DNA from: Rubritalea tangerina
Lineage (GTDB): Bacteria; Verrucomicrobiota; Verrucomicrobiia; Verrucomicrobiales; Akkermansiaceae
Direction: 5' to 3'
Length of the DNA: 64,000 nt
NCBI RefSeq assembly: GCF_042683245.1
Contig: NZ_JBHUJB010000046.1
Location: forward strand, 62,001-126,000
Positions within the stretch are counted from its first letter, which is position 1. Every line of letters begins with the position of its first letter. The notes below the pieces were generated by a model. The model had not been told where the DNA came from, made no database searches, and saw only the letters and a program-made list of their open reading frames with translations. Shown piece by piece: positions 42,252-49,757 of the stretch. The position numbers were made by a program, and so were the translations under genes.

Positions 42252-43046
42252 TTACGCGTGCTTTTCAATCATCGCATACGCATTATGGTTGTGGATAGAC
42301 TCAAAATTCTCTGCTTCCACCTTGTACCATACAATGTTCTCTTGACCGTTCGCCTTGCCCGCTATGTTGCGAACCAGATCTTCCACAAAAACTGGATTCT
42401 CGTACGCCTTTTCTGTCACAAATTTCTCATCGGGACGCTTCAAAAGACTGTAAAGCTCACAGCTCGCAGATGATTCAACTAAATCAATCAAATCCTCCAC
42501 CCAGATAGGCTGTTTTGCGCGTACTGCAAAAGTCACTAAACCTCTCTGGTTGTGTGCACCATAGTCACTAATAGCCTTCGAGCAGGGACATAAAGTCGCC
42601 ACCGGCACCATCACCGTACAGACAAAATCTGAATCCCCATTGCCACACGCCTCTACTTCAAAACGTACTGTGTAGTCCAACACCCCCCCCTTACCGGTCA
42701 CCGGGGCTGGCTTCGTCCGGAAAAATGGAAACTCAAACTCTACATGTGCCCTCGATGCTTCGAGCCTCTCCAATAATTCCTCCGGCACGGTCTTCATCTC
42801 CCGAACATCAAGACAATTTCCATGGCTGTTAAGCACTTCCACAAAACGACTCATGTGGGTTCCCTTAAAGTGCTCAGGTAGATCAACAGCGAGAGCTGTC
42901 GTCGCCACAGTGCGTTGACTCCCCCCCTCTTTCTCTCTCACCTCTACGGGAAAACGCAGAGCCTTTACCCCCACGCGATCAATCGCTATGTTACGTTCGT
43001 CACGTTCATTCTGAGTGTCAGTCAGTGGCTGAATTTGTGCAGGCAT
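42252..43046 (-). CDS. folE2: GTP cyclohydrolase FolE2 (type IB)
   Basis: Makes 7,8-dihydroneopterin triphosphate from GTP for folate; the metal-flexible alternative to FolE. 264 aa from the ATG at 43046. Seen: the start DTQNERDERNIAID, GTHMSRFVEVL, and the catalytic/metal motif CPCSKAISDYGAHNQRG. The upstream in-frame start at 43109 falls inside the rpsR terminator and is rejected. A short AGAGAGAGG stretch lies before the start. FolE2 is often used when zinc is scarce, but no Zur box was seen. Confidence 0.93.
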   Translation of the reverse strand: MPAQIQPLTDTQNERDERNIAIDRVGVKALRFPVEVREKEGGSQRTVATTALAVDLPEHFKGTHMSRFVEVLNSHGNCLDVREMKTVPEELLERLEASRAHVEFEFPFFRTKPAPVTGKGGVLDYTVRFEVEACGNGDSDFVCTVMVPVATLCPCSKAISDYGAHNQRGLVTFAVRAKQPIWVEDLIDLVESSASCELYSLLKRPDEKFVTEKAYENPVFVEDLVRNIAGKANGQENIVWYKVEAENFESIHNHNAYAMIEKHA

Positions 43047-43089
43047 GATATTTACAATCCTCTCTCTAACTATATATGAAGAAACAAAG

Positions 43090-43121
43090 CGAGCTAGCCC
43101 AGTGTGCACCGGACTAGCTCG
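43090..43121 (-). terminator. Terminator of rpmG-rpsR
   Basis: 8-bp arms cgagctag / ctagctcg, extended inward by CCGGTG / CACTGG-type pairing, followed on the minus strand by CTTTGTTTC. It lies about 37 nt past the rpsR stop. Confidence 0.75.
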
Positions 43122-43158
43122 AGAAAACCATTAATCTGGTATCAACACCCTATCTTCC

Positions 43159-43404
43159 TTATGGAAGAAGGTTGCAAGAACGTGCACGCTTGATTTCACG
43201 TGTGATCTTGCGGTGAAGCTTGGCAGATACACCTGTCACACGACGTGGAAGGATCTTGCCTGTTTCAGAGGTGAACTTAGAAAGAATGTCTGTGTTCTTG
43301 TAGTCGATCTGTTCTGCTGGAAGGTCGATACGACGACGAGTCATGCAGCGGTTTGCTTTACGGAAAGCAATACGACGCTCGATGGTCTTAGGCTCAGTTG
43401 ACAT
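43159..43404 (-). CDS. rpsR: 30S ribosomal protein S18
   Basis: 81 aa, basic. Seen: DYKNTDILSKFTSETGKILPRRVTGVSAKLHRKITREIKRARSCNLLP compressed to its key parts: DYKN, F.SETGKI.PRR.TG, and the final KRAR. It belongs to the 30S platform. Here it is not next to rpsF and rplI but 35 nt downstream of rpmG. Confidence 0.95.
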   Translation of the reverse strand: MSTEPKTIERRIAFRKANRCMTRRRIDLPAEQIDYKNTDILSKFTSETGKILPRRVTGVSAKLHRKITREIKRARSCNLLP

Positions 43405-43439
43405 AATATTTGAAAATTTTAAATTAAGAATGCAGCGGA

Positions 43440-43613
43440 TTAGCGAAGCTCACGGTGAAGAGTACGGCGACGAAGCGCTGGATTGTACTTAATCTTCTCA
43501 AGACGACCCGGTGTGTTTAGGCTCTTCTTGTTGCGTGTAGAGGTGTAGCGAGATGGTGACTTACCTTCTGCGCGTGCTTCTGTGCATTCGAGGATGATGA
43601 TATCGCGTGGCAT
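43440..43613 (-). CDS. rpmG: 50S ribosomal protein L33
   Basis: 57 aa, read directly from the minus strand: start MPRDIIILECTEA, then SPSRYTSTRNKKS and the final LHRELR. The pattern ILECTEA...Y.T..NK..TP.RLE..KYNP..R is that of L33. Only one cysteine is visible (in ECTEA), so this is a C-minus form that lacks the CxxC zinc pairs. It precedes rpsR by 35 nt and has its own promoter at 43645-43672. Confidence 0.93.
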   Translation of the reverse strand: MPRDIIILECTEARAEGKSPSRYTSTRNKKSLNTPGRLEKIKYNPALRRRTLHRELR

Positions 43614-43644
43614 GGTTCTTTAAATATTTGAAATCGGGAGGCGG

Positions 43645-43672
43645 AAGCTACCGAAATCTCGCCCATCGTCAA
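43645..43672 (-). promoter_or_regulatory. rpmG-rpsR promoter
   Basis: Minus-strand TTGACG (43672-43667), 16-bp spacer, TAGCTT (43650-43645), followed by CCGCC. Leader of about 25 nt to the ATG at 43613. Confidence 0.6.
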
Positions 43673-43776
43673 GTCAAACCGACGCATTTTTCGTTTTTCT
43701 TACAAGCCCTCATAAAAAATACCCGCATAACCTACTGGCACACGGGCATTGAAGAGAAATCACAAACTCAGCTTAT

Positions 43777-44706
43777 TTAGAGGGTCAATCCTGAGAAACC
43801 AGCCTCGTCAGCGCGACGGTAGCGGTTTTTCCCATGCTTCTCCTCCCACTTTTCTTGACACTCTACTGTCAAGCGGCAGAAAGGAATTGCTTCAAGGCGC
43901 TCATTGGGAATCCGCTTCCCAGACATTTCACAGATCCCATACACCCCACGGTCCACACGACGTAGTGCTTCCTCAATCTCATAGAGCGCATCATGCTCTT
44001 TTGAGAGAATGTTCAGCGCCAAATCGCGGTCATAGGCATCACTACCTGCATCTCCTTGGTGCATACCTGAACCATTTGCCTCGCTCCCCTCTGGATGATT
44101 CCGCAGAGTGTCCTGAGCCTTATCAAAGGTTGTATCCACCAACTCGTCACGAAGATCGAGGAGACGTTGGTGTTGTTTTTTGACAAATGCTGAGAGCTTC
44201 ACAGGCTTGGTCTTGGTTTCTTTCATGGGTTTTTTCTTACTATTCTTTGGTTTCTTGGCGGCCGCCTTTGGCTTTTCCACCTTCTTTGAGACTTTCTTTA
44301 CAGCTTTCTTGGCTGCTTTTTTCGTCGGAGCTTTCTTCGCAGCCTTCTTTGACGACGACTTCTTCGTAGCTTTCTTAACCACCTTCTTTGCCGACGACTT
44401 CTTCGCAGCTTTCTTAGCCACCTTCTTTGCCGACGACTTCTTCGCAGCTTTCTTAGCCACCTTCTTTGCCGACGACTTCTTCGCAGCTTTCTTAGCCACC
44501 TTCTTTGCCGACGACTTCTTCACAGCTTTCTTCGCCACCTTTTTAACAGCAGTTTTTTTCTTCGAGACCTTCTTTGCTACCTTGGTCTTCTTCACTGCTT
44601 TTTTGCCGATTTTTTTCGGAGCAGCTTTCTTAGAAGCCCGTTTCACACTTGTCTTTTTCGTCGCTTTCTTTGCAACTTTCTTCGCCTGTTTCTTTTTGGC
44701 AGCCAT
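43777..44706 (-). CDS. DksA/TraR-family protein with histone-H1-like lysine-rich N-terminus
   Basis: 309 aa in two parts. Residues 1-165 are almost only Lys, Ala, Ser and Val, with PKK/AKK repeats as in histone H1 and Hc1-like tails. Residues 170-300 resemble DksA/TraR: a coiled-coil pair (RLLDLRDELVDT, DLALNILSKEHDALYEIEEALRR) and the end GVYGICEMSGKRIPNERLEA. At the four zinc positions the residues are C259, S262, T280 and C283, with an extra C277, so the finger is degenerate, as in zinc-independent DksA2. DNA compaction by the tail and RNA-polymerase control by the head are inference. An 11-nt AT-rich region with TATAAC lies upstream. Confidence 0.88.
   Translation of the reverse strand: MAAKKKQAKKVAKKATKKTSVKRASKKAAPKKIGKKAVKKTKVAKKVSKKKTAVKKVAKKAVKKSSAKKVAKKAAKKSSAKKVAKKAAKKSSAKKVAKKAAKKSSAKKVVKKATKKSSSKKAAKKAPTKKAAKKAVKKVSKKVEKPKAAAKKPKNSKKKPMKETKTKPVKLSAFVKKQHQRLLDLRDELVDTTFDKAQDTLRNHPEGSEANGSGMHQGDAGSDAYDRDLALNILSKEHDALYEIEEALRRVDRGVYGICEMSGKRIPNERLEAIPFCRLTVECQEKWEEKHGKNRYRRADEAGFSGLTL
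44326..44520 (-). repeat. Five tandem 39-bp repeats in the lysine-rich tail
   Basis: Five consecutive 13-residue units (KKSSAKKVAKKAA and close variants, residues 63-127) encoded by five 39-bp repeats; the middle three are nearly identical at DNA level. Copy number could vary between strains without frame loss. Confidence 0.9.
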
Positions 44707-44853
44707 AGAGTTAGGTGGTTTTATTTGGTTAGATTGTTATATCACAAATCTAAAACATTAAGAGAATTAACACTATTTGCTTAAAGCAAAGCATCTTCAT
44801 GGCAAGAAAAATCGACATACAAGAATGCCCCTAAGCCCTTATTCTCTCTATAT

Positions 44854-44882
44854 TTGACAGCAAGCATCTAACCGTCCACTCT
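44854..44882 (+). promoter_or_regulatory. Promoter of the DUF5069 gene, leaderless layout
   Basis: Perfect -35 TTGACA (44854-44859), 17-bp spacer, CACTCT (44877-44882), 6 nt, ATG at 44889. The start point is expected on the ATG itself. Confidence 0.55.
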
Positions 44883-44888
44883 GCATCC

Positions 44889-45404
44889 ATGACTTGGAAT
44901 GATCAGTTTTTGAAACTCTTTCGCCGCTGTATTGAAGCCTATAGAGGAGGCAATACAGACTTTGAATCCTACTATACCGAAGAAGACCTAAACTTCCTTG
45001 CTTCCATTGGCTACAAACCCCGTGAACTCTTCGATTTTGTCGAAGACCTTGCTGATGCTGGCGAGCCAACAGAGTCCACAGCACTTCTGGTTGCAAGTGT
45101 TCGTAGAGATTACCTCATGGTCGTACAAAATGGAATTCTCAGTGACCACGAAGTTACCAGCGATGACATTCCCTCCAAGCCAACAGAATATGACGGAATC
45201 GCTTACCTCCCCCGAATTGTGGCTAAGGCAGAACACAAACTACGTGGTGAACTTGACCCAAATCTCATGTTCGGCTGCGGTGGTGATAGAAATTTCCTCA
45301 GAAACCACGGAGATATCCCCATGGCTGATTTTCTCCGCCACGTCTGGGCTGCCGACGGAGACATCCAGCAAATCGCCGATTACGTAAAATCCCAATCTGC
45401 ATAA
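44889..45404 (+). CDS. DUF5069-like protein
   Basis: 171 aa, soluble, no signal. A helical N-terminal half (FLKLFRRCIEAYRGGNTDFESYY) and the block IAYLPRIVAKAEHKLRGELDPNLMFGCGGDRNFLRNHG, which resembles the LPR...KA...L.G pattern of DUF5069. The function of DUF5069 is unknown. It ends 6 nt before a Nudix-type gene on the same strand, so the two form an operon. Confidence 0.7.
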   Translation: MTWNDQFLKLFRRCIEAYRGGNTDFESYYTEEDLNFLASIGYKPRELFDFVEDLADAGEPTESTALLVASVRRDYLMVVQNGILSDHEVTSDDIPSKPTEYDGIAYLPRIVAKAEHKLRGELDPNLMFGCGGDRNFLRNHGDIPMADFLRHVWAADGDIQQIADYVKSQSA

Positions 45405-45410
45405 CCACCC

Positions 45411-46028
45411 ATGGGTAAAGATTATAAAGGCGAACAAATTCTCGTCATCACTCGCGAGCTCCTTGACTCACTCGGCTCGTTTCAAGGCATCAACACCGAC
45501 GTGGAGCAATACCTGCCCTCCATACTCGACCCCAAAAATAACTTTTTCATGGATCGAGCTGCTGCTGAAGACGACCCTAGTCACAAGCAACTCATTCCCT
45601 ATGTCCTCATCAGGCACAATGGCAAATTCGTCCACTACTCACGTGGTAAAGCAGGTGGCGAAGCCCGCCTTCACGCTAAACGCTCACTCGGAATTGGTGG
45701 CCACATCAACCCTGAAGATAAGAGAGAAGATCATCTGGGATATGACACCTATATGGCGGGCGTAGAACGCGAAATCGCTGAAGAAGTACTCATTGACGGC
45801 TCATACTCTCAGCGCATCATTGGCCTTCTCAATGACGACTCAAATGAAGTTGGAAAAGTCCACCTCGGCGTCGTCCACCTCTTCGATGTCAACGGTAACA
45901 GCGTCCAATCTAACGAAGACGCCATCGCCGACCTCCAACTCTCAAGCCCGACAGCCATCAAGTCCGATCACTACCAACAACTTGAGACTTGGTCACAGTT
46001 TTGCGCCGACATTCTCGAGAGCATCTAG
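45411..46028 (+). CDS. Nudix-type hydrolase
   Basis: 205 aa. Seen: ARLHAKRSLGIGGHINPEDK, then a Nudix-box core GVEREIAEEVLIDG with the RE..EE catalytic residues. Nudix enzymes cleave nucleoside diphosphates linked to another group; the substrate is not clear here. The long N-terminal part (1-75) with an LVITRELLDSLGSFQG start and an FMDR motif resembles phosphoesterase-like Nudix proteins. It is in an operon with the DUF5069 gene. Confidence 0.75.
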   Translation: MGKDYKGEQILVITRELLDSLGSFQGINTDVEQYLPSILDPKNNFFMDRAAAEDDPSHKQLIPYVLIRHNGKFVHYSRGKAGGEARLHAKRSLGIGGHINPEDKREDHLGYDTYMAGVEREIAEEVLIDGSYSQRIIGLLNDDSNEVGKVHLGVVHLFDVNGNSVQSNEDAIADLQLSSPTAIKSDHYQQLETWSQFCADILESI

Positions 46029-46060
46029 CCCCCATATCCTCAGCTCAGAACCGATTCATA

Positions 46061-46092
46061 AAAAAGGCGAGCCGCTTCAGGCTCGCCTTTTC
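46061..46092. terminator. Bidirectional terminator between the Nudix gene and purD
   Basis: 11-bp stem aaaggcgagcc / ggctcgccttt with loop gcttca, A-rich on the left and T-rich on the right. Serves both converging genes. Confidence 0.92.
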
Positions 46093-46137
46093 TTTGATGC
46101 ATGCAATGAGCTTTCCAGCTCTCACTCTGCACCCGCT

Positions 46138-47388
46138 TTAAAAATTAAAGGTCCCAATGTCTGTGCGGCTTTGCATCCCTGGGAATGTCACTTTCTCCAA
46201 CTCAGCATAAGCAGCTGAAACAGCCAACTCTCGCGTCTCGCCACCAGCAACTACTGCCAGGACTCGACCACCATGAGTCTCCCAAGCTCCTTCAGCATTC
46301 TTTCGAGTGCCAGCATGGTAAACTCGCGCACCATCCACCTCATCAAAACCACTGATGATGTCACCACTCCGCGAACTTTCAGGGTATCCAGCTGAAGCTC
46401 TCACAAGACAAACAGACCAACCATCACTGAAATCAAGTAATGACGCGTTCAAAGCCCCTTTGGCCCCCTCAAAACAAAATTCTGCAAGGTCGCCACCAAC
46501 AATTGGCATCACAGCCTGACACTCCGGATCCCCAAAACGACAATTGTACTCGATGATCTTCGGACCATCCTTTGTCAGCATCAAACCAAAGTAGATGAAC
46601 CCCCTGTACGGCAGCCCGTCTTTCACTAATCCTGCGACGGTTGGCTTGACGATGCTCTGTTCAATTTGATCTAACACCTCTTGGCTTACCAGCTGGCGAG
46701 AAGCCACAGCCCCCATCCCACCAGTATTCGGCCCAAGGTCGCCATCCAACGCCCGCTTGTAATCACGCGCCGGTGTGAAAATCAAATATTCCTCATCCAC
46801 TACTGCAGCAAATACTGAGACTTCTGGCCCGACCAAACATTCTTCTACCAACAAACGACCATCACCAAATCGACGCTCGACAAGCACCTCATTTAAGAAC
46901 TCCTCTGCGGAAGCTTCATCTGGACAAACCGCGACTCCCTTGCCAGCAGCGAGTCCATCAAACTTCAACACTGTCGGATACTCGCCATTGATCGCCGCAC
47001 GAGCCTCATCGATGTCAGCACATCCGGTCGCCGCTCCTGTCGGAATCCCATGACGCAACATGAATTCCTTCGCAAATTCCTTGGATGCCTCTAATTGAGC
47101 AGACTGAAAATGTGGTCCCCAACAAGGAATCCCCTCCCGCTCACAGAGGTTTGCTAAACCTTCACCAGTGACTAAATAGCTCTCCTCACCCGCAACACAC
47201 AGATCAATCGCATTTGACTTCATCCATGCAATCAACTCCTCCAAACCTGCAACCTCCACCAGCGTTGCAATCTCGGCAATCGCATCACTCCCAGGAAAAC
47301 TATACAATTCGGTTTCTGTCGCCGACTCATCAAATGCTGTCAAAAGCGCATGCTCGCGCCCACCTTTTCCTACAACCAAAATTTTCAT
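46138..47388 (-). CDS. purD: Phosphoribosylamine-glycine ligase
   Basis: ATP-grasp enzyme of purine synthesis, joining glycine to 5-phosphoribosylamine. 416 aa, full length. Seen: the start KILVVGKGGREHALL, KFDGLAAGKGVAVC, the ATP-grasp LVEECLVGPEVSVFA, LGPNTGGMGAVA, and YNCRFGDPECQ. It is not next to other pur genes. A possible near-leaderless promoter is suggested by TTGAGA about 38 nt upstream of the ATG but has a poor -10. Confidence 0.96.
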   Translation of the reverse strand: MKILVVGKGGREHALLTAFDESATETELYSFPGSDAIAEIATLVEVAGLEELIAWMKSNAIDLCVAGEESYLVTGEGLANLCEREGIPCWGPHFQSAQLEASKEFAKEFMLRHGIPTGAATGCADIDEARAAINGEYPTVLKFDGLAAGKGVAVCPDEASAEEFLNEVLVERRFGDGRLLVEECLVGPEVSVFAAVVDEEYLIFTPARDYKRALDGDLGPNTGGMGAVASRQLVSQEVLDQIEQSIVKPTVAGLVKDGLPYRGFIYFGLMLTKDGPKIIEYNCRFGDPECQAVMPIVGGDLAEFCFEGAKGALNASLLDFSDGWSVCLVRASAGYPESSRSGDIISGFDEVDGARVYHAGTRKNAEGAWETHGGRVLAVVAGGETRELAVSAAYAELEKVTFPGMQSRTDIGTFNF

Positions 47389-47435
47389 ATCTGGCGCGAG
47401 TCAAAACCAGTGACATAATTTCTCAAGACTGAAGT

Positions 47436-47464
47436 TTGACTTTCATCACCTTGTTAGCTAGTTA
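47436..47464 (+). promoter_or_regulatory. Promoter of the 47472 gene, near-leaderless
   Basis: TTGACT (47436-47441), 17-bp spacer, TAGTTA (47459-47464), 7 nt, ATG at 47472. Confidence 0.6.
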
Positions 47465-47471
47465 GACGCCA

Positions 47472-48461
47472 ATGTCGTTTTACGTAGGTCGTAATTATAC
47501 TGTCTGGATCCTGCTATCTACCGGTTTGCTAGCTTGGGGAACCTATTATTTGGCTAACAAAACCAATGAGGAAAAAAACCAGAAGCAAGCAAACCTCCTT
47601 GAGCAGGAAGAGAAACGCCGCGAAATAGCACGCCAAAATGAAGCAGACCGCATCAGGCGTAAAGCTGCCTATCAAGCAAAACTCAAAGCTGAAGCCGATG
47701 AAAAACAAGCTCGCCTTGAAGCCAAAGCAAATGCCGAGGCTGACGCGCGTCAGCGTGAAGCCGAGAAACTCGCAGCAGTCGCTGCACAAAAAGAGCGCGA
47801 GGCTAAAGAACAAGCCAAACGAGAATTCGCTTGGAAACAGTTCAAGGGAACCAAGTACGCTGAACTCGTCGTCGCTGGAAAAACCTACAAAGACGTCACA
47901 GTTCTCAGCGCAAATGCACACGGCATCGTCGTCTCCTACGAACATGGTGGCCGCAAGTTCAAATACCAAGATCTCTCAGAAGAAATTCAAAAGCTCTGCC
48001 TCTTCGATCAAGCCCACTCAGACCGTATTGCACTGGCAGAATCTGAGCGTAAACAGAAAATGCGCATCCAATACAAGGAATCACTCGCCAGCCGCTCAAA
48101 GACTAGTAGCCAGCAACTCCAAGCCCTAAAATCGCAAGATCAGCCCCAGAAACCAACTCGCAGCAAAGAAGAACCCAAAACGTCTCGAGGCACCATCACT
48201 TGCCGCGTCACCCGACAATACCGAAAGTATGAACCTTCTCTGCGAAAAGAAGTTCACTTCAAAGACCTCGAGGTGCGAGCCGTAGCCAATGTCCCTGCAA
48301 CACTCTACATCAATGGCAAGCCCCGTGGCAGCGTCCAAGCACTGAGCCGTCAAAAGTTTAACGTCACCTCCGGCCCCTACGGCAAATACACGATCGAACT
48401 CAAAGATAAATCAGGGAAGCTGCTCGACTCAGAAAAACACAACCGTAAATCCGGCCTCTAA
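47472..48461 (+). CDS. Membrane-anchored coiled-coil protein, unknown function
   Basis: 329 aa. Seen: one N-terminal membrane segment (about 9-26), then a long highly charged Glu/Lys/Ala coiled coil (about 30-115), a beta-rich SHD1-like stretch (ELVVAGKTYKDVTVLSANAHGIVVSYEHGGRKFKYQDL in outline, about 133-170), and a C-terminal domain with RVTRQYRKYEPSLRKEVHFK. The coiled coil probably spans the periplasm. No family recognised. It stands alone between purD and rlmN. Confidence 0.65.
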   Translation: MSFYVGRNYTVWILLSTGLLAWGTYYLANKTNEEKNQKQANLLEQEEKRREIARQNEADRIRRKAAYQAKLKAEADEKQARLEAKANAEADARQREAEKLAAVAAQKEREAKEQAKREFAWKQFKGTKYAELVVAGKTYKDVTVLSANAHGIVVSYEHGGRKFKYQDLSEEIQKLCLFDQAHSDRIALAESERKQKMRIQYKESLASRSKTSSQQLQALKSQDQPQKPTRSKEEPKTSRGTITCRVTRQYRKYEPSLRKEVHFKDLEVRAVANVPATLYINGKPRGSVQALSRQKFNVTSGPYGKYTIELKDKSGKLLDSEKHNRKSGL

Positions 48462-48516
48462 ATCCCCTTGCCCCCCATCACATTTCTGGCGGGATTTTCT
48501 GGACAATTGCGCTAAA

Positions 48517-49629
48517 GTGGCAAAAACACGCAGCGTGAGCCTTAAACCACAAGCACTTCCCAGCCTTCTAGGCTACACAGCCGATGACCTGACCAAGCTC
48601 CTCAAGGAGGAACACGGCCAGCCAGCCTACCGCGTCAAGCAAGCCCTGGAGTGGATCTATCAGCACCGTGCTGACTCTGTGGATGAAATGCTCAACCTAC
48701 CGGCTGCTCTGAGAACCACCTTGAAAGAAAACTTTCGCCTCAGCCCAGTCGAATTCGTCCGCGTCCAAGGTTCTGAGGACACCACACGCAAGTACCTCTT
48801 CAAGCTCCACGATGGGCGCTATGTCGAGACTGTCCTCATCCCAGCATCACCCGCTCTCTACGGCGAAAAGTCTGACCGCCACACCGCCTGCGTCTCCTCC
48901 CAAGTCGGCTGCGCCTACGGGTGTAAATTCTGCGCCTCCGGACTCGATGGATTCACCCGTAACCTCACCGCCGATGAAATCGTCGGCCAACTCATGGCGG
49001 TTGAAAAGCAAGCTGGGCGCAAAATTAACAACATCGTCTTCATGGGCATGGGCGAACCCCTCGCTAACTTCAAAAACCTCAACAAAGCCCTCGATATCAT
49101 CACCGGCCATTGGGGGCTCAATATCGGTGCCAGACATATCACTATCTCCACATCGGGCCTCGCCCCAATGATCAAAAAACTGGCAGACCGCCCCCAACAA
49201 ATCCGACTCGCCATCTCCCTTCACGGTGCCACCAATGACACCCGTGACAAAATTATGCCAGTCAACTCCAAGTGGCAAATTGAAGAACTCTTCGACGCCC
49301 TTCACTACTACAAGTCGAAATCCAAAAAGCGTATCACCTTCGAATACATCCTCATCAAAGGAATCAACGACGACCTCGAGCAAGCCACCATCCTCGCCAA
49401 ACGCGCCAAATCACTCGGCGCCCTCGTCAACCTCATCCCCTACAACACCGTCGAAGGCCTAGAGTGGGTGCGCCCTAGCGAAGATCATTGCTACAAATTC
49501 CGCGACATCGTGCGCAACCACGGAGTCACCACCACTCTGCGTATCGAAAAAGGACACGATATCGATGCCGCATGCGGACAACTCCGCCTCAAACAAGAAA
49601 CCGCAGACGGTAAAATCGAGTCCAAGTAA
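48517..49629 (+). CDS. rlmN: Dual-specificity RNA methyltransferase RlmN
   Basis: Radical-SAM enzyme that methylates C2 of A2503 in 23S rRNA and A37 of some tRNAs. 370 aa. Seen: radical-SAM cysteines C132, C136 and C139 in GCAYGCKFCASG, the GMGEP motif (FMGMGEPLANF), and the late HDIDAACGQL with the mechanistic Cys. The start is a GTG at 48517. It is typical in all respects. The dual tRNA role is known for E. coli RlmN. Confidence 0.95.
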   Translation: MAKTRSVSLKPQALPSLLGYTADDLTKLLKEEHGQPAYRVKQALEWIYQHRADSVDEMLNLPAALRTTLKENFRLSPVEFVRVQGSEDTTRKYLFKLHDGRYVETVLIPASPALYGEKSDRHTACVSSQVGCAYGCKFCASGLDGFTRNLTADEIVGQLMAVEKQAGRKINNIVFMGMGEPLANFKNLNKALDIITGHWGLNIGARHITISTSGLAPMIKKLADRPQQIRLAISLHGATNDTRDKIMPVNSKWQIEELFDALHYYKSKSKKRITFEYILIKGINDDLEQATILAKRAKSLGALVNLIPYNTVEGLEWVRPSEDHCYKFRDIVRNHGVTTTLRIEKGHDIDAACGQLRLKQETADGKIESK

Positions 49630-49757
49630 ATCTCTCCAGCCTAGAAGCCTGCTTTTACTTCTCGCTGAGACTTCTCACCCTCATCTCCTCCTCGTGGCTG
49701 AGCTCCCACCTCCTGACCTCACTCTCGATTTCTTGGCCGATTGCCCTCTGAGCTCGA

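Noticed and set aside
43047..43109. Longer FolE2 start
   Set aside because: It would begin inside the rpsR terminator hairpin.
44180..44761. Long Phe-rich open frame (193 aa) opposite the H1/DksA gene
   Set aside because: It is the antisense of the lysine-rich repeats, giving a Phe/Ala repeat with no plausible function. The sense frame has clear DksA features.
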